Source of the DNA: Olavius algarvensis associated proteobacterium Delta 3
GTDB lineage: Bacteria > Desulfobacterota > Desulfobacteria > Desulfobacterales > CAFBRK01
DNA length: 39,326 nucleotides
Assembly: GCA_903231505.1 (NCBI GenBank)
Contig: CAFBRK010000041.1
Coordinates: 1 to 39,326 of the forward strand
Reading direction: 5' to 3'
Under the pieces are notes generated by a model that searched no databases, was not told where the DNA came from, and worked only from the letters and a program-made list of their open reading frames with translations. Of the stretch, positions 34,954 through 39,326 are shown piece by piece. The position numbers and the translations under genes are program-made. Each line of letters begins with the position of its first letter. Within the stretch, counting starts at the first letter, position 1.

Positions 34954-35421
34954 TCACTCGGTCATCAATGGCCGCAGCTGGTATTCGACAACCACTTCAT
35001 CAGACCGTTGATTCGAATAGGAGTCATGTCGAATCCAGAGAAGTACTTTTTGATTGGATCTAACATCTTCCCAGGAAGCAAATAGGAGCCGTACAGCAGG
35101 TTCAATTGGTTTTTTACTGCCGCCAATATCCTGCCAATTTCTCTGGCAGGTCTCAAAAGGCGATATCCAGCCTCTTCCGTTGAAATACCTGTCATAAAAT
35201 TCGAGCACTTCCGCAGCCGGATGCACCGCCTGGACGCGATAGTTTACCGTTACGGTTTGATTGGCCGGATCCAACGACCGGCTCACATGATATCCTTCGG
35301 TAAAGATCGGAATGTCGGCAGCAGGCGCAGGTGTTACCTCTGTGCTGTTTGCGATGCACATGCTGAGGTGAATGCAGAGCAGTTGAATCCATATCGAAAA
35401 AGTTTTGGATCGGGATCTCAT
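34954..35421 (-). CDS. Hypothetical secreted protein
   Basis: 155 aa with an N-terminal signal peptide (FSIWIQLLCIHLSMCIANST). The mature part has a pattern seen in small exported proteins of unknown function: HVSRSLDPANQTVTVNYRVQ, EVLEFYDRYFNGRGW and a C-terminal EVVVEYQLRPLM. I do not recognise the family. It stands alone; downstream at 34851-34860 lies a run of G. No clear ribosome binding site. Coding is supported by composition and the signal peptide. Confidence 0.6.
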   Translation of the reverse strand: MRSRSKTFSIWIQLLCIHLSMCIANSTEVTPAPAADIPIFTEGYHVSRSLDPANQTVTVNYRVQAVHPAAEVLEFYDRYFNGRGWISPFETCQRNWQDIGGSKKPIEPAVRLLFASWEDVRSNQKVLLWIRHDSYSNQRSDEVVVEYQLRPLMTE

Positions 35422-35798
35422 TTCACTTTACCGTTTATTGATCGAATATTTATCCTTAATACCAAGTTTTCAATTTGCAGGGTTTGCGTATACCCGACAA
35501 CGACCAAACTCATCCGTATGTGCGACCTCCTGCCGGTAGGCTTATATCACAAGCAGCTTGACCAAATCAGCAGCAGAGCGGTTCTCCAGCGCCTCGATGA
35601 TATCGATAATCTGCGCATTAATTCGTAATCGGTCCACATCGGACGAAGTCACGCAGTGTAATCCGCCGCATGTCGTTAACCCAATCGACGTGTCCGTTCA
35701 AAAGGCGTTGCGTTGCTTCGCAACGCTCGGTGGGTTATACCCCAAGGGTACTTCCTTCGGGCGCGCAAAAACGCTAACCCACCCTACATTCTATAGCC
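35422..35798. other. Spacer with an interspersed repeat element and a possible gene relic
   Basis: 377 bp without an intact gene. At 35705-35788 there is a repeat-type element: TTGCGTTGCTTCGCAACGC followed by GGTGGGTTA (35729-35737) and its exact inverse TAACCCACC (35775-35783). Such TTGCTTCGCAA/GGTGGGTTA elements are dispersed in many genomes. On the minus strand a 37-codon frame (about 35540-35650, VTSSDVDRLRINAQIIDIIE) looks like the remnant of a small protein but has no start signals. Confidence 0.5.
35705..35788. repeat. Dispersed inverted-repeat element (TTCGCAA/GGTGGGTTA type)
   Basis: A hairpin GCGTTGCTTCGCAACGC is followed by a GGTGGGTTA ... TAACCCACC inverted repeat enclosing 37 bp. 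It lies immediately before the MarC stop codon side, between two minus-strand genes. Confidence 0.6.
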
Positions 35799-36449
35799 CT
35801 ACGCGCCCTTCGGAAATAAGCCAGTCACCCCGGCAATGACCATTTGCGTACCAATGGTCGCTAGTATCAGCCCCATGAGGCGGGTGATGGCGTTGACGGC
35901 ATTTACACCAAGGTATTTGATCATTCGATCACCGGATAGAAAAAAGAAGTACGTGATCAAACACAGCACCGCAAACGCTACTATCGTGACGACAATTGGA
36001 GCCGTGCCACTCCCAGAGGCAAAGTTCATTGCGGCGGCGATCGTACCCGGGCCGGCAAGTATGGGGATGGCCAGCGGCGAGACGGCGACGGCAATCTCGG
36101 CGTCACGGCTCTTCTGCAGGTCGCTATCGCTCGGCTTATGGACGCTTGATTGCGAACCCTGCAACATCTGAACACCAATCAAAAAGATTAAAATTCCGCC
36201 GGTAATGCGAAAGGCGGGGAGCGTGATACCGAACAACTCAAAGATGAGCTTTCCCAGGACGGCGACGATCGCAATGATCACAAAGGTCATTAGCAGCGCA
36301 TTGCGCGCCACCGTTTTCTTAGTGGCCACATCGTCTCCGGTGGTGAGTCCAATAAAGATCGAGGTATTCGCAATCGGGTTCATGATGGCAAAAAAGCCCA
36401 TGAACACCGTCGCCGCATGTATGAGTAGGCTACCCGTTTGGTGATCCAT
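35799..36449 (-). CDS. MarC/YhgN family integral membrane protein
   Basis: 216 aa with six predicted membrane helices. Family features: FMGFFAIMNPIANTSIFIGL, KTVARNALLMTFVIIAIVAV, FRITGGILIFLIGVQML, SPLAIPILAGPGTIAAAMNF and LILATIGTQMVIAGV. The transport role of this family is unsettled. GAGGAACGGTGA lies before ATG 36449. The ~120 residues after position 90 include a hydrophilic loop (GSQSSVHKPSDSDLQKSRD). The gene stands alone. Confidence 0.92.
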   Translation of the reverse strand: MDHQTGSLLIHAATVFMGFFAIMNPIANTSIFIGLTTGDDVATKKTVARNALLMTFVIIAIVAVLGKLIFELFGITLPAFRITGGILIFLIGVQMLQGSQSSVHKPSDSDLQKSRDAEIAVAVSPLAIPILAGPGTIAAAMNFASGSGTAPIVVTIVAFAVLCLITYFFFLSGDRMIKYLGVNAVNAITRLMGLILATIGTQMVIAGVTGLFPKGA

Positions 36450-36537
36450 TCACCGTTCCTCTTATTCAAGTCAAAACCAAAATAGCCAAACACATCATCC
36501 AAGATCGCGGGATCGTTCCGCTCACTTCCCTGATTCG

Positions 36538-36822
36538 TTAGCCGGGAATGCGAGTCGGCTCAAGGTTCGCCTGCCCCAGCAGACTGTCCACAGACCCGGG
36601 TCCGGGAAGGCTGCAGTTATACACGCCAACCGCACAACGCCGCACCGAGCGCCGCGCCACCCCGGCAACGCTCACCGGTGTGAGCGGTCGCCCGACTATG
36701 GCCTCGGCAGTCAGCACCAAACGCTGAGCCTCGGGGATAGAAAACCGCTCTCCAATCTCAGATCCGAGGGTCATGAAGATCCCGGCAATCACAACGACAC
36801 CTAATATTTTTAACGGTTTCAT
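36538..36822 (-). CDS. Small exported protein downstream of DUF2092
   Basis: 94 aa with an N-terminal membrane/signal segment (LKILGVVVIAGIFMTLGSEI) and a segment PLTPVSVAGVARRSVRRCAV, recalling the small companion proteins often found next to DUF2092 genes. Function unknown. Its ATG overlaps the DUF2092 stop (ATGA), a sign of translational coupling. Confidence 0.7.
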   Translation of the reverse strand: MKPLKILGVVVIAGIFMTLGSEIGERFSIPEAQRLVLTAEAIVGRPLTPVSVAGVARRSVRRCAVGVYNCSLPGPGSVDSLLGQANLEPTRIPG

Positions 36823-37628
36823 TTTACGTCTCCTTTCACGAAATGATCCGGCAAATCATCTGCACCCTTTAAATCCTTCAGTTCGACCTTCTCGGCTTTG
36901 GTTGAATTCTTGAAACCAAAATCGGTCGCTGCCACCTCGCCGCCCGTCTTCCAATTTCTGATCTGAATGGTGTATTGCGGCATGCTGTCAAGGTGCTTGG
37001 AAGTGATGACATATCGGCACGGATATGGGCGCTTGCCTTGGGCAATCCAGATCTGCCAATCAACATCCTTGGTTCGAAAACCAAGGTAATCGCTCTCAAT
37101 GCCGCCGACCACACCGCTGCCAAGGTCTTTTACGTCAACGACATCGCGCATCAGCTCATTGTAGGCATTCGACAACAGCAGATCCGCGGCAGGCAGCGGC
37201 CGCTGGTAGGTATCCTTCAATTCGTCGATAAGGTGATCGATCGTGCCTGGCACCTCAATCTGCGTGTAGAGATTGAGGTTCTTGCCCAGCAGGGTCAGCA
37301 ATTTCCCGTCAAAATACATGTCGACATCCGCAAATCCCCCGGCGCGGGTAACCTGGATCTTGTCGGGCCGGTTGAGTGTAAGGGTGCCTGAACTCGCCAG
37401 GGCGAGTTTCTGTTCATCGTATGTGACGACCTCAAGGGTGGCGTCGAATTCAAACGAGATGGACTTCTGCGCCGCCATGTAATCGGACATGGCCTTGAGG
37501 ATCCGCTTGGCATCCGCCTCAGCAGCCCTGGCCCCCGCGGACGTTCCCGATACGATTATCAGGGAAAGCGCCAGGGCGGACAACCAGCGCACGACCAATA
37601 TTAGTGAATCGAGACTTGTCTTGTTCAT
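36819..37628 (-). CDS. DUF2092 family periplasmic protein
   Basis: 269 aa with a signal peptide (LSALALSLIIVSGTSAGARA). The mature part has the LolA/LppX-like pattern of DUF2092: ILKAMSDYMAAQKSISFEFD, GTLTLNRPDKIQVTR, DVDMYFDGKLLTLLGK, and CRYVITSKHLDSMPQYTIQI. Such proteins may carry lipid or bind hydrophobic ligands; activity unproven. AGGAGG precedes ATG 37628 by eight bases. It forms a two-gene unit with the small exported protein. Confidence 0.88.
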   Translation of the reverse strand: MNKTSLDSLILVVRWLSALALSLIIVSGTSAGARAAEADAKRILKAMSDYMAAQKSISFEFDATLEVVTYDEQKLALASSGTLTLNRPDKIQVTRAGGFADVDMYFDGKLLTLLGKNLNLYTQIEVPGTIDHLIDELKDTYQRPLPAADLLLSNAYNELMRDVVDVKDLGSGVVGGIESDYLGFRTKDVDWQIWIAQGKRPYPCRYVITSKHLDSMPQYTIQIRNWKTGGEVAATDFGFKNSTKAEKVELKDLKGADDLPDHFVKGDVK

Positions 37629-37966
37629 CTGGGTGTACCTCCTAATAATTAAGATTTCAGGTGTCAGCCCTGCCGCTGGTCACCGAGGCGCCCCGTTTGA
37701 TCCGAAAGGTGGATGTGGCCTAACGAGTCTCCTACGGGGTTTCGGGTTTCAGTTGGGCCATAACCAACTGGTTTTTTACTGAAACCCGAAACCTGAAACC
37801 TTTTGCGCCGAAGCGTCCGTTTCACATAACCCGGATATTTCATGAAAGCTTTTCTACTGGCGAAACTCTGGCGTCGTTTCCGCAGCCTGGTGTGCTCCTC
37901 GAGTCGTTCGGCTTCAGTCAAGGTCGGCGGCTACGGCCAGCATGACAGTGAACACATCTCTATAAG
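37629..37966. other. Spacer with a 16-bp inverted repeat and nested terminator-like hairpin
   Basis: 338 bp without a convincing gene (the reading frame at 37664-37921 crosses the repeat and is not credible). GGTTTCGGGTTTCAGT (37738-37753) pairs perfectly with ACTGAAACCCGAAACC (37778-37793). Nested within are AGTTGG/CCAACT (37751-37756 / 37764-37769) followed by GGTTTTTTA, resembling a plus-strand terminator. GAAACCTGAAACC units follow at 37781-37800. Confidence 0.6.
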
Positions 37967-39178
37967 CTACCGGTCGAGGTAAACTCGCCTGGTGATTTTG
38001 TGGACCTCATAACGCTGGTCAGGGCTGCCGAGATAGTAACTGAGATCAACGGTGATGTCAGCCGATTTGACACCCTTGGGAAGAACGAATTCTATGGATT
38101 CTGTCTTTGTCTGGTAGGGCTGGATGCTGGTATCGCGAATATTCGCGACCTTGATCTGAGCCCCGTAAACTTGCTTCGAATTTTTTTCGTTGGTTGCCTG
38201 GGGATGATAATGTCGCGTCTGGATGCCGATTTCTTTTCCGTCCGGTGTCCTTGCGGTCACTTCCAGGACCACTCGATTGTGGGACGGTCACCCGTCGGGA
38301 ATCCGATGTCCGGCAGTTGAGGCGACCTTCGTGTTCACGATGACCTTCGGCACATAGGTCTTGGCGTTCTCGAGCCACTCGTAGCCGAGGGTCTGGACAT
38401 CGAGTGAAAGCGCTTCCTGCAGGAGTTTCGTTGTGTGCGGGATATCATCCCAGTTCGGCGCAATCAGATGATCCGCCAGGCCGTCAATTGGCTTCATGTG
38501 GCATTCCTGGCAAGTCTGGGAGCCGCCGGCGGGAATGTAGGCATGCAGGTAGCTGCCATAGAGGTTCGCACACTGCACCGGGTTTTCGAACTCGAGGTTC
38601 GGCCCTAGGCCGTGGCACTGTCCGCACATAAGCGAGTGTTGCATAACGGCACTCTTCTTCACTTTCTCAAAGACCTCATCTTCGTGAGCATCCATTTCGT
38701 TGATACCGTAAAGTGTAGCCGGGTCCGGTTTTCCCTCCTCGAGCCGGTGGATGATCGCCTTTTCGTTGTGGCAGACGATGCAGGTAATCTGAAGCTTGGC
38801 GATCTTGGCCTTGTCCTGCGCAATGATGGCTTCGGTGAACTCAACCGCCACGGAATCTTCAGCATGGGTCAAGGCCTGCGGCAGGTGGCACTTGAAGCAC
38901 GGATAGGTCTTGAGTGTCGCCTGCTTCGGATCGGGAGGCGAAAAAGGCGTTGCGCCGGGTGTAGCCAGCAACGTCATATTCAGGGTGCCCGGGGTTCCCA
39001 TCATAGGGCGCGCGTGTTGGGACTTCTCCCACTGCGCATAGATGACATCATGGCATTCCGCGCAACGCGAAGAGTCGAACATAGCGGCCAGTTCGTCTAT
39101 TGTCTGAGCTTTCTGAGCAAACGCCGGCAGCGGAAACGCAATACAAAGGATAATGCTGAGTAATTTAAACAAATTCAT
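37967..39178 (-). CDS. Five-heme cytochrome c with in-frame UGA (probable selenocysteine)
   Basis: 403 aa when UGA at 38290-38288 is read as selenocysteine. A signal peptide (LFKLLSIILCIAFPLPAFAQ) is followed by five CxxCH heme motifs at residues 39, 94, 133, 185 and 223 (CAECH, CFKCH, CIVCH, CGQCH, CQECH), so it is a periplasmic electron carrier. After TAGHRIPDG the UGA is residue 297, and the same frame continues PSHNRVVLEVTARTPDGKEI and on for 106 residues to YEVHKITRRVYLDR, with conserved-looking beta-domain composition. TGHR-P-type cytochrome C-terminal domains fit this. Without readthrough the protein would lose a third of its length. ATG 39178 follows GGAGGAG; an upstream start lacks a signal. 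A nonsense mutation remains possible. Confidence 0.75.
38253..38272 (-). promoter_or_regulatory. Candidate SECIS hairpin of the cytochrome
   Basis: On the minus strand GTGGTC pairs with GACCGC (six pairs, one G-U) beginning 16 nt after the UGA, with an 8-nt loop CTGGAAGT that can tighten to GGAA with G first. The apical loop is at 24-27 nt, inside the bacterial SECIS distance range. The stem is weaker than that of the peroxiredoxin. Confidence 0.45.
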
Positions 39179-39326
39179 AATCACTCCTCCATTTTCCACG
39201 TGTTGTGCTGGTCCAGCTCTTCCTGCTTAACCCGGACATTGCACCAAATGGAGGCTTTTATGGCCAAGCGCACACCTTAATTTATTCAAACAGATGTGTG
39301 ATCCCGCTCAGCGGGAGGCACTTCGA

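Noticed and set aside
37664..37921. 85-aa minus-strand frame before the cytochrome
   Set aside because: It runs through the 16-bp inverted repeat and repeated GAAACC units; no start signal.
37967..38272. Separate 101-aa gene downstream of the cytochrome
   Set aside because: It is in frame with the cytochrome, has no ribosome binding site, and begins in the middle of a conserved-looking segment directly after the UGA.

Overview
The window looks like chromosome of a Sec-decoding anaerobe of the Desulfobacterota (former Deltaproteobacteria), probably a sulfate-reducer relative. This is inferred from three MttB-family methyltransferases, a tungsten-type aldehyde:ferredoxin oxidoreductase, a multiheme cytochrome, two reading frames carrying in-frame UGA at plausible selenocysteine positions, and a GEMM-I riboswitch. 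No 16S rRNA or taxonomic marker beyond the first 28 codons of EF-Tu is present.

Layout. (1) 1-905: the tRNA-tufB operon on the minus strand (Thr-TGT, Tyr-GTA, Gly-TCC, Thr-GGT, then tuf running off the edge) with a strong sigma70-type promoter. (2) 906-3646: repeat-rich spacers around a lipoprotein lytic transglycosylase of MltD type. (3) 3647-15962: tRNA-Arg(CCT) followed by a 12.2-kb integrative element bounded by 49-bp direct repeats. The element carries a structured RNA resembling phage C4/CI antisense RNA, an unknown gene with a C-terminal helix-turn-helix, a MerR-like regulator, a prim-pol/helicase replication protein with a large inverted repeat at its end, an AlpA-like regulator, a DUF5681-like protein, an unexplained structured segment, two secreted cargo proteins (trypsin-PEGA-TPR and an HAF-repeat protein behind a c-di-GMP riboswitch), two small ribbon-helix-helix proteins and a tyrosine integrase next to attR. 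(4) 15963-17328: backbone terminators and a VWA-OmpA protein. (5) 17494-34800: a catabolic region with a dipeptide-type ABC transporter (Tat-exported binding protein, two permeases, fused double ATPase), AOR, three MttB-like methyltransferases, an MmgE/PrpD protein, an FAD-dependent amine oxidoreductase and an Asp/Glu racemase-like protein. It suggests import and demethylation/oxidation of a methylated amine or amino-acid-like compound; the substrate cannot be read from the sequence. A damaged selenocysteine peroxiredoxin lies inside this region. (6) 34954-39178: a small secreted protein, a MarC-type membrane protein, a DUF2092 pair, and a five-heme cytochrome c whose frame continues through a UGA.

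The strongest observations are the two UGA-containing genes with hairpins just downstream (28700-29323 and 37967-39178), the attachment-site-defined element, the riboswitch-controlled cargo gene with an overlapping terminator, and the corrinoid-protein-free MttB/AOR/DAO cluster. All family assignments rest on reading motifs by eye; no database search was possible.
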